From assembly GCF_002270355.1 (NCBI RefSeq), contig NZ_NJFZ01000032.1, positions 32,502 to 96,501 on the forward strand: DNA of 64,000 nt. Reading direction: 5' to 3'. Each line of letters begins with the position of its first letter. Within the stretch, counting starts at the first letter, position 1. Below the pieces are notes generated by a model. It saw only the letters and a list, made by a program, of their open reading frames with translations, made no database searches and was not told where the DNA came from. Positions 53,443 to 63,415 of this stretch are shown piece by piece. The stretch is from Flectobacillus sp. BAB-3569. GTDB lineage: Bacteria; Bacteroidota; Bacteroidia; Cytophagales; Spirosomataceae. The position numbers were made by a program, and so were the translations under genes.

Positions 53443-54138
53443 TTATTTTTTGGTAAGCTTGTCAAAAAGCTGTTTTAAGCCAACACTTCCAATTTCTTCA
53501 ATGAAAGTCATATTAGGGCGGAGTGACACGTTGGGCTTGTTGGGGTCAATAATATAAATCGGTACATTTTTGCCTACGCAGTCAATCAGTCCTGCTGCTG
53601 GATATACCTGCATGGACGTTCCAACAATAATGAGGATATCGGCCATAGCGGTCATTTCTGTAGCAATTTCAATCATTGGTACCGACTCACCAAACCATAC
53701 AATATGCGGACGAAGTTGAGATCCTTTTTTGCATTTGTCACCCAGTTTGATCGGTTTGGTACCTATATCATATACCATCGACGCCGAGACTGAACTTCTT
53801 GCTTTTGTCAATTCTCCGTGTAAATGGATAATATCATTGGAGCCAGCTCTTTCGTGAAGGTTATCTACATTTTGGGTGATAATAGTTACGTCAAAATATT
53901 TTTCAAAATCTTTGAGAAGATGGTGCCCTTCGTTAGGAACTACTTCTGCTAATTGTGCTCGACGCTGGTTATAAAACTCTAACACTAGCCCAGGGTTCTT
54001 TTGCCAACCTTGAGGCGTAGCTACCTCATCAATGGAATGATTTTCCCATAAGCCATTTGAATCTCTAAAGGTAGAAATACCACTTTCTGCAGAAATCCCA
54101 GCTCCTGTGAGCACGACGAGTTTCTTTTTTCTAGCCAT
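53443..54138 (-). CDS. NAD-dependent protein deacylase (sirtuin) with degenerate zinc site
   Basis: The enzyme has 231 residues from the ATG at 54138 ([20 protein letters not shown]); longer in-frame extensions would run into the upstream terminator. Sirtuin signatures are [20 protein letters not shown] near 12-31, [20 protein letters not shown] near 88-107 with catalytic H107, and [11 protein letters not shown] near 145. Y56 and R59 (YNQR) match the Y-x-x-R pair that gives SIRT5/CobB-type enzymes preference for acidic acyl groups. The usual four zinc cysteines are missing: RSSVS replaces the first pair and only C136 remains. The protein may still fold without zinc, as seems common in Bacteroidota relatives. 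It is in a row with folD and topA. Confidence 0.93.
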   Translation of the reverse strand: MARKKKLVVLTGAGISAESGISTFRDSNGLWENHSIDEVATPQGWQKNPGLVLEFYNQRRAQLAEVVPNEGHHLLKDFEKYFDVTIITQNVDNLHERAGSNDIIHLHGELTKARSSVSASMVYDIGTKPIKLGDKCKKGSQLRPHIVWFGESVPMIEIATEMTAMADILIIVGTSMQVYPAAGLIDCVGKNVPIYIIDPNKPNVSLRPNMTFIEEIGSVGLKQLFDKLTKK

Positions 54139-54170
54139 TTTGCTTGATGATAAATTTAATGAATAAACAA

Positions 54171-54203
54171 AACAGCACAAAGTTAGAGTAAACTTTGTGC
54201 TGT
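54171..54203 (-). terminator. Terminator of topA
   Basis: ACAGCACAAAGTT pairs perfectly with AACTTTGTGCTGT across five bases, and a T-rich tail follows on the minus strand. It lies between topA and the sirtuin gene and argues against the longer sirtuin start. Confidence 0.75.
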
Positions 54204-54232
54204 TGTTGAGATTGGATTTGAAAAATCGCGAT

Positions 54233-56716
54233 CTATTTTTTCTTTCCTTTCGGTGCTGGCGCTTCTTCACCTAGACGGATACAATCCTCTAGCGTTAAAT
54301 CAGCGGCAACCATATCTTTTGGAATTTTTACGTTACGTTTTCCAATTTGGATATACGGTCCATATACTCCATTTACGACCTTAATAGTTTCGTTTTCAGG
54401 AAATTCTTTAATGTATTTGTTGGCTTCCTGATTACGTTTTGCCTGAATGATTTCAATGGCTCTTTCCAGAGTAATAGTCGTAAGTGAATCTGTTTTGGCA
54501 AGTGAGAAATATTTACCTTCATGTTTTACATAAGGGCCAAATCGTCCTTTACCTGTCGTAACAGCACTACCTTCAAATTCTCCTAATGCATCGCCAGCAT
54601 CTGCCAAACGCTTTGCTTGGATTAATTCAATCGCGCGAGCTTCTTCAATGGTGAATGGATCGTCAGTAGCTTCCAAACTAACATATTTGTCATCATGCTT
54701 TACATAAGGACCTAGTTTACCTGCACCGATGATCACAGGTTTATCCTCGAAGAAACCAACCTCACGAGGAAGTCTTGGTTTTTCAAATAATTCTAAAGCC
54801 TCTTCTAAAGTGATAGATGAGATTAATTTGTCTTTTGGTAAATTGACAAAAATTGGTTTTTCTTCATCTTTCGTATCTCCTAGCTGTACATAAGGACCAT
54901 ATTTGCCTAATCTAACAGAGATAGTTTTACCAGAATTTGGGTCAATACCTAGCTCACGAGTTGAGCCTGAAGAGCTTCTTTCTGCACTTTTACTTTCTTC
55001 AATAGTTTTATGGAATCCCTGATAAAAATTATCAATCATATCAGACCATCCCATTTTGCCATGAGCGATTTCGTCAAACTCATTTTCCATTTCGGCAGTA
55101 AACTTAAAGTCTACTACTTCACTAAAATTATTGACTAAGAAATCGTTCACAACCATACCCACAGAAGTAGGGAAGAGTTTACCTTTTTCGGTTCCATAGG
55201 TTTCTTTACCTTCTTTCTCCGAAATAGTTTCATTCTTCAAAACCATTTCTTTGAAAGTACGTTCTTTGCCAGGGCGATCTTCTTTAACTACGTACTCTCT
55301 TTTAATAATAGTCGAGATGGTAGGAGCATAGGTAGAAGGACGACCAATACCTCTTTCTTCAAGAGCTTTTACTAAACTAGCTTCGGTATATCTTGCTGAA
55401 GGACGCGTAAATTTCTCGGTAGCCTTCATATTGTCCAAATTCAATATTTGTCCAATATTCAAAGGAGGAAGCATTTTTGAATTATCTTCATCCTCTTCGT
55501 CGTCGCTACTTTCAAGATATACTGCTAAGAAACCATCAAATTTGATAACTTCACCTTGTGCTATTAATTCCTCAGAAGTACTCGAAATACCAATGGTTGC
55601 TGTAGTACGTTCAAGTTGAGCATCAGCCATTTGGGATGCGATAGAACGTTTCCAGATTAACTCGTACAAGCGTTTTTCACGGAGGTCTGCACCAGCAGAA
55701 GTAACTGAGAAATCAGTCGGACGAATGGCTTCGTGCGCTTCTTGAGCAGATTCGTTTTTGGTTTTGTATTGGCGAGTTTGGACATACTGAGCACCAAACT
55801 GGTCTGTAATCGCATTTTTGGCTTTTTCAATCGCTTCTTCTGAAAGGCTTGTTGAGTCAGTACGCATATACGAAATCTTACCAGCTTCGTATAATTTTTG
55901 CGCATACATCATGGTTGATGCAACTGAATATCCCAACTTACGAGAAGCTTCCTGCTGAAGCGTTGACGTCGTAAAAGGAGGCGAAGGAGATTTTTTAGCA
56001 GGTTTGGTTTCGAGCGATTTAATTTTGAAAGTCGCCCCCAAACATTTTTCCAAGAAATCTTTGGCAGCACCAGCTGTTTCGAAATTCTTAGGAAGTTCTG
56101 CTTGTAAAATTTTATTTCCTTCTAATAAGAACTGTGCTACGATTTTGAAAGAAGACTTTGTTTTAAAGTTTTCGATTTCACGCTCACGTTCTACGATAAT
56201 TCTTACAGCAACGGATTGTACACGACCAGCAGATAGACCTTTCTTTACTTTAGACCAAAGTACTGGCGAAAGCTCAAAACCAATCAGACGGTCGAGTAAA
56301 CGACGTGCCTGTTGGGCGTTTACCAAGTCCATGTCAATAGTACGTGGATTTTGGATCGCATTTTGAATAGCCTTTTTTGTGATTTCACGGAAAACAATAC
56401 GTTTTGTGTTATCTGCCAATCCAAGGGCTTCTTTCAAGTGCCATGAAATAGACTCTCCTTCACGGTCATCATCGGTTGCTAGCCACACCTCTTCAGATGA
56501 TTTTGCTATGCTTTTTAATTCGTTGACAACCTTGATTTTATCAGGAGATACTTCATAAGTAGGTTTGAACCCATTTTCAATATCAATAGCCATTCCTTTA
56601 TCTGGCAAATCACGCACGTGACCAAAGGAAGATCTCACGGTGAAATCTTTTCCTAGGTAGCCTTCAATGGTTTTTGCTTTGGCAGGAGACTCTACTATTA
56701 CTAAGTTTTTTGACAT
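54233..56716 (-). CDS. topA: DNA topoisomerase I
   Basis: This 827-residue type IA topoisomerase relaxes negative supercoils. The TOPRIM domain (residues 1-120) has VESPAKAKTIEGYLGKDFTV and ATDDDREGESISWHLKEALG. The active-site tyrosine is Y283 in ISYMRTDSTSLSEEAI, followed by ERGIGRPSTYAPTISTIIKR near 458. Instead of C4 zinc fingers, the tail has four repeats of the form GKYGPYVQLG, GKLGPYVKHDDKYVSL, GRFGPYVKHEGKYFSL and GVYGPYIQIGKRNVKI (residues about 605-805), the alternative C-terminal type. It ends in a basic PKGKKK tail. Regulation is not visible. A minus-strand TATATTTG box at 56840-56847 is a candidate -7 element. Confidence 0.97.
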   Translation of the reverse strand: MSKNLVIVESPAKAKTIEGYLGKDFTVRSSFGHVRDLPDKGMAIDIENGFKPTYEVSPDKIKVVNELKSIAKSSEEVWLATDDDREGESISWHLKEALGLADNTKRIVFREITKKAIQNAIQNPRTIDMDLVNAQQARRLLDRLIGFELSPVLWSKVKKGLSAGRVQSVAVRIIVEREREIENFKTKSSFKIVAQFLLEGNKILQAELPKNFETAGAAKDFLEKCLGATFKIKSLETKPAKKSPSPPFTTSTLQQEASRKLGYSVASTMMYAQKLYEAGKISYMRTDSTSLSEEAIEKAKNAITDQFGAQYVQTRQYKTKNESAQEAHEAIRPTDFSVTSAGADLREKRLYELIWKRSIASQMADAQLERTTATIGISSTSEELIAQGEVIKFDGFLAVYLESSDDEEDEDNSKMLPPLNIGQILNLDNMKATEKFTRPSARYTEASLVKALEERGIGRPSTYAPTISTIIKREYVVKEDRPGKERTFKEMVLKNETISEKEGKETYGTEKGKLFPTSVGMVVNDFLVNNFSEVVDFKFTAEMENEFDEIAHGKMGWSDMIDNFYQGFHKTIEESKSAERSSSGSTRELGIDPNSGKTISVRLGKYGPYVQLGDTKDEEKPIFVNLPKDKLISSITLEEALELFEKPRLPREVGFFEDKPVIIGAGKLGPYVKHDDKYVSLEATDDPFTIEEARAIELIQAKRLADAGDALGEFEGSAVTTGKGRFGPYVKHEGKYFSLAKTDSLTTITLERAIEIIQAKRNQEANKYIKEFPENETIKVVNGVYGPYIQIGKRNVKIPKDMVAADLTLEDCIRLGEEAPAPKGKKK

Positions 56717-56839
56717 TAATTATTTTGATTGGTGGAGTAAACAACCGAAATCATTTACAGATTTTATTCATTAAAGCACAAATCTAATGATATAAGTGCC
56801 CTCTGGGTTGATAAAAGGCCACTACCTCTTATATTTTGC

Positions 56840-56847
56840 CAAATATA
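56840..56847 (-). promoter_or_regulatory. Putative -7 box for topA
   Basis: TATATTTG on the minus strand fits TAnnTTTG and lies about 124 bp before the topA start. No TTG at the right spacing was found. Confidence 0.35.
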
Positions 56848-57009
56848 TAAACTTCATTTCAAAATGTAGTCCATTTTTTTGATAACAGTCATAAAATTGA
56901 CGAATTCGCTTACTTATTTGCTATAAAAATGATGTATAAATAACTCAAAATTGATCATTTGTTTAAATAAACATCCAACAAACTCCATTTGTTTTGCTTT
57001 TATTGACCA

Positions 57010-57047
57010 TAAAAAAAGCCTGAGTGTGTGCTCAGGCTTTTTTATAT
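57010..57047 (-). terminator. Terminator of acnB
   Basis: AAAAAAGCCTGAG pairs with CTCAGGCTTTTTT across six bases, with T- and A-runs on the two sides. It lies 16 bp after the acnB stop codon. Confidence 0.9.
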
Positions 57048-57058
57048 ATGTTAGACTA

Positions 57059-59830
57059 TTATTTCACCAACTTGATGTGTGATGGAGAGAATTTAGTCAA
57101 ATTGATACCTTCTACAGCTTTCACATATTCTTCGATAGTTGGAGTTCTACCCAAAACTGTTGAAAGTACTACTACTGGAGTAGATGATAGCAAAGATTCA
57201 CCTTTTTTACCTTCTGAATCTTCTACCACACGTCCTTGGAACAAACGAGTAGATGTTGCCATTACCGTATCTCCTTTAGCGGCTTTTTCTTGGTTACCCA
57301 TACAAAGGTTACAGCCAGGGCGCTCTAAGTACAACATTTTTTCGTAAGATGTACGAGCTGCTGATTTTGGAGCATTGTCATCAAACTCAAAGCCTGAGTA
57401 TTTCTGTAATACTTCCCAGTCACCTTCAGCTTTCAATTCATCTACGATATTGTAAGTTGGAGGAGCCACTACAAGAGGTGCTTGGAATTCAACTTTACCA
57501 TTTTGAGCTTCGATGTTTTTCAACATTTGAGCCAAAATTTTCATATCGCCTTTGTGAACCATACAAGAACCGATGAAGCCAAGGTCAACTTTCTTGTCGC
57601 CACCGTAGTAAGATAATGGTCTGATAGTATCGTGTGTATATCTTTTCGAAACGTCAGCGTTATTTACGTCTGGGTCAGCAATCATTGGCTCGGCAATTAC
57701 ATCCAAGTCAACTACCACCTCTGCGTAATATTTAGCGTTAGCATCTGGTCTAAGTGCTGGTTTTTCGCCAGATTGAATTTCAGCAATTCTCTTGTTTGCT
57801 TTATCAATCAATCCTTGAAGCACTTGGTTTTTGTTGTCCATACCTTTGTCAATCATAATCTGGATTCTGCTTTTCGCAATTTCCAATGACTCGATTAACG
57901 TAGCATCTTCAGAAATACAGATAGATGCTTTAGCTTTCATTTCCGCAGACCAGTCAGTGAAAGTAAATGCTTGGTCAGCAGTAAGCGTTCCGATGTGTAC
58001 TTCAATGATTCTTCCTTGGAATACGTTTTCACCACCGAATTGTTGCAACATTTGAGCCTGAGTAGCGTGTACTACGTCACGGAAGTCCATGTATTCTTTC
58101 ATGCTACCTTTGAAAGTAACTTTTACAGAATCAGGAATTGGCATAGAAGCCTCACCCGTAGCCAATGCCAAAGCAACAGTACCTGAGTCAGCACCAAATG
58201 CAACACCTTTCGACATACGAGTGTGAGAGTCACCACCGATGATGATCGCCCAATCGTCAACTGTAATATCATTCAATACTTTGTGAATTACGTCAGTCAT
58301 TGAGTGATATACACCTTTAGGGTCACGAGCGGTAATCAAACCAAACTCATTCATAAATTTCATCAACTTAGGAATGTTAGCTTGCGCTTTTTTATCCCAA
58401 ACAGATGCTGTGTGACAACCAGACTGATAAGCACCATCTACAATCGTAGAGATCGTAGTAGCAGCCATTGACTCTAATTCTTGAGCCGTCATCAAACCAG
58501 TAGTGTCTTGCGAACCTACGATGTTTACTGTAACACGTACGTCTGATCCAGCATGTAATGTCTTGCCTGGCGTTACACCTACTGCATTTCTGTTGAAGAT
58601 TTTTTCAACAGCTGTCAACCCTTGTCCTTCGATTGAAACTTCTTTAGAAGGAGCAAAAACTGGAGCGATAGCAATACCTAATAACTGAGAAGCAAAAGTT
58701 TGGATTTTCTTACCAAATACGATAGCATAAGAACCACCTGCTTTGATAAATTCCATTTTTTGCGGAGTGAATGATCTTGAAATATCAATCAACTCTTGGT
58801 CTCCATTATATAATTTTTTTGTTTTTGTATTGATTGTCAATACAGTTCCTGTCTCAACAGAATATACTTGCTCAAGAATTGGTTCGTTGTTTTCATCACG
58901 CACCACTTTACCGTCTGCATCTACTTTCTTTACCCAGTTTTTAAGGTCGATACCGATACCACCTGTTACGTCAACTGTAGTTAAGAAAATAGGAGAGATA
59001 CCGTTCGTACCACCAACAATTGGAGCATAGTTAACAAACGGAACGTAAGGACTTGCTTGTTTACCCGTCCAAAGAGCCACGTTGTTTACACCTGACATTC
59101 TTGAAGAACCTACACCCATTGTTCCTTTTTCAGCAATCAACATCACAGATTTGTCTGGGTGTTGCGCTTTCAATGCTTCGATTTCAGCCTGAGCTGCAGG
59201 AGAAATCATACATTTTCCGTGTAATTCACGGTCAGAACGAGAGTGAGCTTGGTTACCTGGAGAAAGTAAATCTGTTGAGATATCTCCTTCACCAGCGATA
59301 AACGTAACTACTTTGATTTCTTCAGGTACGTCTGGAAGTTTTGTGAAAAACTCTGCTTTTGCATAGCTTTCGATGATATCTTTGGCTGTTGTATTTCCGC
59401 TTTCAAATGCATCTTTCAAACGTTTCAAGTCAGCGTCGTACAGATAAACTTGCGTTTTCAATACATCACCTGCCTGTTTTGCGATTGCTGCATCTTCTCC
59501 TAAAGCTAAATCTAATAATACTTCGATTGATGGACCACCTTTCATGTGCGACAACAATTCGAAAGCAAATTGAGGAGTGATTTCTTCTACAACAGACTGA
59601 CCAAGTATAATCTCTTTTAAAAACTTAGCCTTTACACCTGCTGCTGGAGTTGTTCCTGGCAATGTGTTATATATAAAAAACTGAAGTGAATCAGCACGGT
59701 GCTCGTTGCTCAAATCTTTGATTTGCTCAATGATTTCGCTTACCAATTCTGCACTATCAATTGGCTTAGGATGAAGTCCCTGTGTTTTTCTTTCCTCAAT
59801 TTCCTTAAGGTAATCGTTATAAAAGTTCAT
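57059..59830 (-). CDS. acnB: Aconitate hydratase B
   Basis: This 923-residue cytoplasmic [4Fe-4S] enzyme interconverts citrate and isocitrate; AcnB-type enzymes often also hydrate 2-methylaconitate. The N-terminal HEAT-like helical domain (residues 1-160) and swivel domain come first, as in AcnB. The cluster cysteines are in GFIGSCMVHKGDM (near 770) and RPGCNLCMGNQEKA (near 850). GGDSHTRMSKGVAFGADSG near 530 is the substrate-binding region. Somewhat longer than the enterobacterial enzyme, as is usual in this phylum. It is divergent from a mitochondrial-type aconitase 1.1 kb away; both enzymes are intact by sequence. Confidence 0.95.
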   Translation of the reverse strand: MNFYNDYLKEIEERKTQGLHPKPIDSAELVSEIIEQIKDLSNEHRADSLQFFIYNTLPGTTPAAGVKAKFLKEIILGQSVVEEITPQFAFELLSHMKGGPSIEVLLDLALGEDAAIAKQAGDVLKTQVYLYDADLKRLKDAFESGNTTAKDIIESYAKAEFFTKLPDVPEEIKVVTFIAGEGDISTDLLSPGNQAHSRSDRELHGKCMISPAAQAEIEALKAQHPDKSVMLIAEKGTMGVGSSRMSGVNNVALWTGKQASPYVPFVNYAPIVGGTNGISPIFLTTVDVTGGIGIDLKNWVKKVDADGKVVRDENNEPILEQVYSVETGTVLTINTKTKKLYNGDQELIDISRSFTPQKMEFIKAGGSYAIVFGKKIQTFASQLLGIAIAPVFAPSKEVSIEGQGLTAVEKIFNRNAVGVTPGKTLHAGSDVRVTVNIVGSQDTTGLMTAQELESMAATTISTIVDGAYQSGCHTASVWDKKAQANIPKLMKFMNEFGLITARDPKGVYHSMTDVIHKVLNDITVDDWAIIIGGDSHTRMSKGVAFGADSGTVALALATGEASMPIPDSVKVTFKGSMKEYMDFRDVVHATQAQMLQQFGGENVFQGRIIEVHIGTLTADQAFTFTDWSAEMKAKASICISEDATLIESLEIAKSRIQIMIDKGMDNKNQVLQGLIDKANKRIAEIQSGEKPALRPDANAKYYAEVVVDLDVIAEPMIADPDVNNADVSKRYTHDTIRPLSYYGGDKKVDLGFIGSCMVHKGDMKILAQMLKNIEAQNGKVEFQAPLVVAPPTYNIVDELKAEGDWEVLQKYSGFEFDDNAPKSAARTSYEKMLYLERPGCNLCMGNQEKAAKGDTVMATSTRLFQGRVVEDSEGKKGESLLSSTPVVVLSTVLGRTPTIEEYVKAVEGINLTKFSPSHIKLVK

Positions 59831-60674
59831 GTTGAATTATTTACAGTTATTATAGTATTAATCCGTGAGTAATTTTTGGTTAAATAAACCTTTTCTACAA
59901 AATAGACACTAGTTTTTTTGAGAAGAAGTTGTCCGACAAATTTATGAAATCGAAGTTCGATTTAAAAATTTTTTAGAGAATAGACGGTTTAGGTATATAT
60001 TTTCTTGGATATATCTAATTTTTATTTGCTTTATTCATTAATTTTCATGGTAAACATTAGATTAGTCCTAAATTCGATTTAGTTGCTTCTCTTAGTGATT
60101 TTGAATGTTATCTATAACTATAGTTATGATTATCCTCAGAAATAAAATTAATGCCACCGTGTCTTTGATAGATTTTGAATACCACCGTAAAATGAGAAGG
60201 ATTTGAAATAGAAAAATCTAAAGTAGAAGTCAATGGGTTGAAAATAAGTGTTTTGTGTTATATTTTGCTGGTTTTTTAAAAAGAGGCACACTATTCATTC
60301 AACTTTCTCAGACGTGAATGTTTTAGGTTTTATGCAAATAAGCAGAAGGAGATTCTCTAAAGATTCTTAACTTAGTAAGTAGAGAACCTTACTTGGTCTT
60401 TACTGATATTTAATTTTGAACTAGCACAACGAGAAGCTATATAAAATAAGCTGAAAATACACAGTATATTCTTTCCGAAAGGTGAATATGAGCTCAAAAT
60501 GTACCTATTACGACCAACTACAGATGTAATATGTTTTTATTAATTTTTTGCATTTACGAAGAATGAAGTATGAAAAAATAGCATCCGTACTGTATTTTTA
60601 CCTTAATCTAAAAAAAAGATGATTCCCTAAATTCGTCATACATCCACAATTTAGAAGTTTTAGTAAGTTAGTGA
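59831..60674. other. Long non-coding region between divergent aconitase genes
   Basis: No ORF with coding character is found in this stretch, which is unusually long for this gene-dense window. A minus-strand TAAATTTG at 59937-59944 may serve acnB. Inverted and A/T-rich stretches (TATAACTATAGTTATGATT near 60110) are present, but no transposon or RNA gene is recognised. It may hold long leaders for acn or acnB. Confidence 0.4.
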
Positions 60675-60811
60675 GCAAAATAAAATTAAGATTGTTCTTT
60701 GGGCTTTCAGCGGTGGGCTTGGGGTAAAATGCATGTTTGTGGTCGTTAAAAACATTTTAACACTCTTTGCCTTGTGCCTGTTGCCTTGTCCCTAAAATAA
60801 AAAACTTAAAT
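60675..60811 (-). repeat. MITE-like intergenic element, inverted copy
   Basis: This is the same element as at 3491-3831 but in the opposite orientation. It starts GCAAAATAAAATTAAG, continues with GGGCTTTCAGCGGTGGGCTT and AAAAACATTTTAACACTCTT, and ends GCCTTGTGCCTGTTGCCTTG, TCCCTAAAATA and CTTAAATA. The far terminal repeat has decayed after CTTAAATA. It is upstream of the second aconitase. Confidence 0.65.
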
Positions 60812-60953
60812 ACGTTCATTCATAAGGTCATTTCAATTTATAAGAACCTAATAGCTCAGATGGGTGTTCTTTAATTAGCATCTATTGATAGTTTTTGACA
60901 TAATTCATTCTTTAAATCTAATATTCCAATAACTAATAACTAAATAAAATATC

Positions 60954-63221
60954 ATGGCTTTTGACATAGAAATGATTAAGGCGGTTTACGAAAGAATGCC
61001 TGCACGTGTAGAGGCAGCTCGTAAATTAGTGGGAAGACCATTGACGTTAACCGAAAAGATTCTTTACTCTCACTTATGGGAAGGCACTCCAACTCAAACA
61101 TTTGAAAGAGGTAAGTCGTATGTTGACTTTGCTCCTGACCGTGTTGCTATGCAAGATGCTACAGCACAAATGGCTCTTTTACAGTTTATGCAGGCTGGTC
61201 GTCCGAAAGTTGCGGTGCCTTCAACAGTACACTGTGATCACTTGATTGAAGCAAAAGTTTCGTCGGCGACAGATCTAGCAGTAGCAGTTGATAAAAATAA
61301 AGAAGTTTATGATTTTCTTTCTTCAGTTTCTGACAAATACGGTATCGGATTCTGGAAAGCTGGAGCAGGTATCATTCACCAAGTAGTAATCGAAAATTAT
61401 GCATTCCCTGGTGGTATGATGATTGGTACTGACTCTCACACCGTAAATGCGGGTGGTTTGGGTATGATTGCCATTGGTGTAGGGGGTGCTGATGCTTGCG
61501 ATGTAATGGCAGGTTTGGCATGGGAGTTGAAGTTTCCTAAACTTATCGGAGTAAAATTGACAGGAAAGCTTAATGGTTGGACTTCTGCAAAAGATGTAAT
61601 CTTGAAAGTAGCAGGTATCCTTACTGTAAAAGGTGGTACAGGAGCAGTGGTTGAATATTTTGGAGAAGGAGTTACCTCAATGTCAGCAACAGGAAAAGGT
61701 ACAATCGCGAACATGGGTGCTGAAATCGGTGCTACTACTTCTACATTTGGGTATGACGAATCAATGGCTCGTTATTTGGCAGCCACTGGTCGTGCAGATG
61801 TAGCAGAATTGGCAAATGGTATAAAAGAATATTTGACCGCTGACCCAGAAGTTTATGCTGATCCAGCTACCTATTTCGACCAAGTTATCGAAATTGATTT
61901 GGATACCTTAGAGCCACACTTAAACGGTCCATTTACGCCAGATTTGGCGACGCCTATTTCTCAAATGAAGGAATTGGCAGAGAAAAATGGTTGGCCAACC
62001 AAAGTGGAAGTAGGTTTGATAGGCTCATGTACAAACTCATCTTACGAAGATATTTCACGTGCGGCGTCTTTGGCGAAGCAAGTGGCAGCAAAAGGTTTAA
62101 AAACTAAAGCTGAATATACTATTACGCCAGGTTCTGAACAAGTGCGTTATACCATCGAACGTGATGGTTTTATTGATACTTTTGAAAGCATTGGTGGTAA
62201 AGTATTCTCAAATGCTTGTGGTCCTTGTATTGGTCAATGGGCTCGTGCAGGTGCTGAGAAAGGTGAGAAAAACACTATTGTACACTCATTCAACCGTAAC
62301 TTTGCTAAGCGTGCAGACGGTAACCCAAATACTTATGCCTTCGTGGCTTCGCCAGAATTGGTAACAGCATTGGCTATTGCAGGTGATTTGACATTTAACC
62401 CATTAACAGATTATTTGACAAACGAAGCTGGTGAGCAAGTCAAATTGGATCCTCCAAAAGGAGACGAATTGCCAACAAAAGGTTTTGCGGTAGAAGATGC
62501 TGGATACCAAGCTCCTGCTGAGGATGGTTCTTCGGTAGTGGTAAAAGTATCTCCAACTTCTGACCGTTTACAATTGTTAGAGCCATTTACTCCTTGGGAA
62601 GGTACAGATTTGAAAGGCTTGAAATTGTTGATCAAAGCCAAAGGAAAATGTACTACTGACCATATCTCAATGGCTGGTCCTTGGTTGAAATATCGTGGTC
62701 ACTTGGATAACATCTCTAACAACATGTTGATCGGTGCGTTGAATTATTTTAACGAGAAAACTGATAAGGTTAAAAACCAATTGACTGGCGAATACGGTCC
62801 AGTGCCTGCAACACAACGTGCTTACAAAGCCGCTGGTATTGGTTCTATCGTGGTAGGAGACCAAAATTATGGAGAAGGTTCATCTCGTGAGCACGCCGCT
62901 ATGGAGCCTCGTCACTTGGGTGTGCGTGCTGTATTAGTAAAATCTTTTGCTCGTATTCACGAAACTAACTTAAAGAAACAAGGAATGTTGGCTTTGACTT
63001 TTGCTAATGAAGCCGACTACGACAAAATCCAAGAAAACGATTCTATCGATATCAATGGTTTAGCAGATTTTGCGCCAGGTAAACCATTGGAAATTGTCTT
63101 GAATCATGAGGATGGAAGTTCAGATACTATCGTGGCAAATCACTCGTACAACGACCAACAAATTGAATGGTTTAAAGCTGGTGGAGCATTGAATATTATT
63201 CGTGCTAGCGTTGGCAAATAA
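60954..63221 (+). CDS. Aconitate hydratase, mitochondrial-type
   Basis: This 755-residue [4Fe-4S] enzyme catalyses citrate-isocitrate isomerisation. Its sequence order (four-domain, swivel last) is that of mitochondrial aconitase, not of AcnB. Cluster ligands are the cysteine in [16 protein letters not shown] near 360 and the pair in [16 protein letters not shown] near 420. The residues around [20 protein letters not shown] near 155-174 and [20 protein letters not shown] (swivel) contact substrate and cluster. Length is typical. It lies divergent to acnB across 1.1 kb and upstream of an IS4-type transposase. Whether it is the housekeeping TCA enzyme or a stress or alternative form is unknown. 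Confidence 0.95.
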   Translation: MAFDIEMIKAVYERMPARVEAARKLVGRPLTLTEKILYSHLWEGTPTQTFERGKSYVDFAPDRVAMQDATAQMALLQFMQAGRPKVAVPSTVHCDHLIEAKVSSATDLAVAVDKNKEVYDFLSSVSDKYGIGFWKAGAGIIHQVVIENYAFPGGMMIGTDSHTVNAGGLGMIAIGVGGADACDVMAGLAWELKFPKLIGVKLTGKLNGWTSAKDVILKVAGILTVKGGTGAVVEYFGEGVTSMSATGKGTIANMGAEIGATTSTFGYDESMARYLAATGRADVAELANGIKEYLTADPEVYADPATYFDQVIEIDLDTLEPHLNGPFTPDLATPISQMKELAEKNGWPTKVEVGLIGSCTNSSYEDISRAASLAKQVAAKGLKTKAEYTITPGSEQVRYTIERDGFIDTFESIGGKVFSNACGPCIGQWARAGAEKGEKNTIVHSFNRNFAKRADGNPNTYAFVASPELVTALAIAGDLTFNPLTDYLTNEAGEQVKLDPPKGDELPTKGFAVEDAGYQAPAEDGSSVVVKVSPTSDRLQLLEPFTPWEGTDLKGLKLLIKAKGKCTTDHISMAGPWLKYRGHLDNISNNMLIGALNYFNEKTDKVKNQLTGEYGPVPATQRAYKAAGIGSIVVGDQNYGEGSSREHAAMEPRHLGVRAVLVKSFARIHETNLKKQGMLALTFANEADYDKIQENDSIDINGLADFAPGKPLEIVLNHEDGSSDTIVANHSYNDQQIEWFKAGGALNIIRASVGK

Positions 63222-63337
63222 GCCTGATAGATTTCGGATATCAGATAGTGGATTGTGGAATTATGATTTGATACTTCCGCATTTAGAAATCCTAAATCTG
63301 AGATAAGTTTGAAAACTTTCATGTAGTTTGAATTAAC

Positions 63338-63415
63338 AAACATGAGTTCTCCCGAATTTTAGGATTGGGATTATTCTCTAAGTTTTCATCAGAAACATGA
63401 GTCATCCCGAATTTT
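63338..63415 (+). repeat. Near-direct repeat at the insertion-element end, with truncated family B copy (copy D)
   Basis: AAACATGAGTTCTCCCGAAT at 63338 and AAACATGAGTCATCCCGAAT at 63393 are near-identical, 55 bp apart. Between them lies TTGGGATTATTCTCTAAGTT followed by TTCATCAG, the left part of palindromic family B. The second copy contains the transposase stop codon. The arrangement suggests the element abuts or interrupts a family B copy. Confidence 0.5.

Noticed and set aside
53443..54270. Long sirtuin start adding about 44 residues
   Set aside because: The extension reads through the topA terminator hairpin and overlaps top[15 protein letters not shown] is the natural N-terminus.
59831..60953. 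A hidden gene in the long aconitase spacer
   Set aside because: No ORF above a few dozen codons has coding-like composition, and the only recognisable content is the MITE-like copy.
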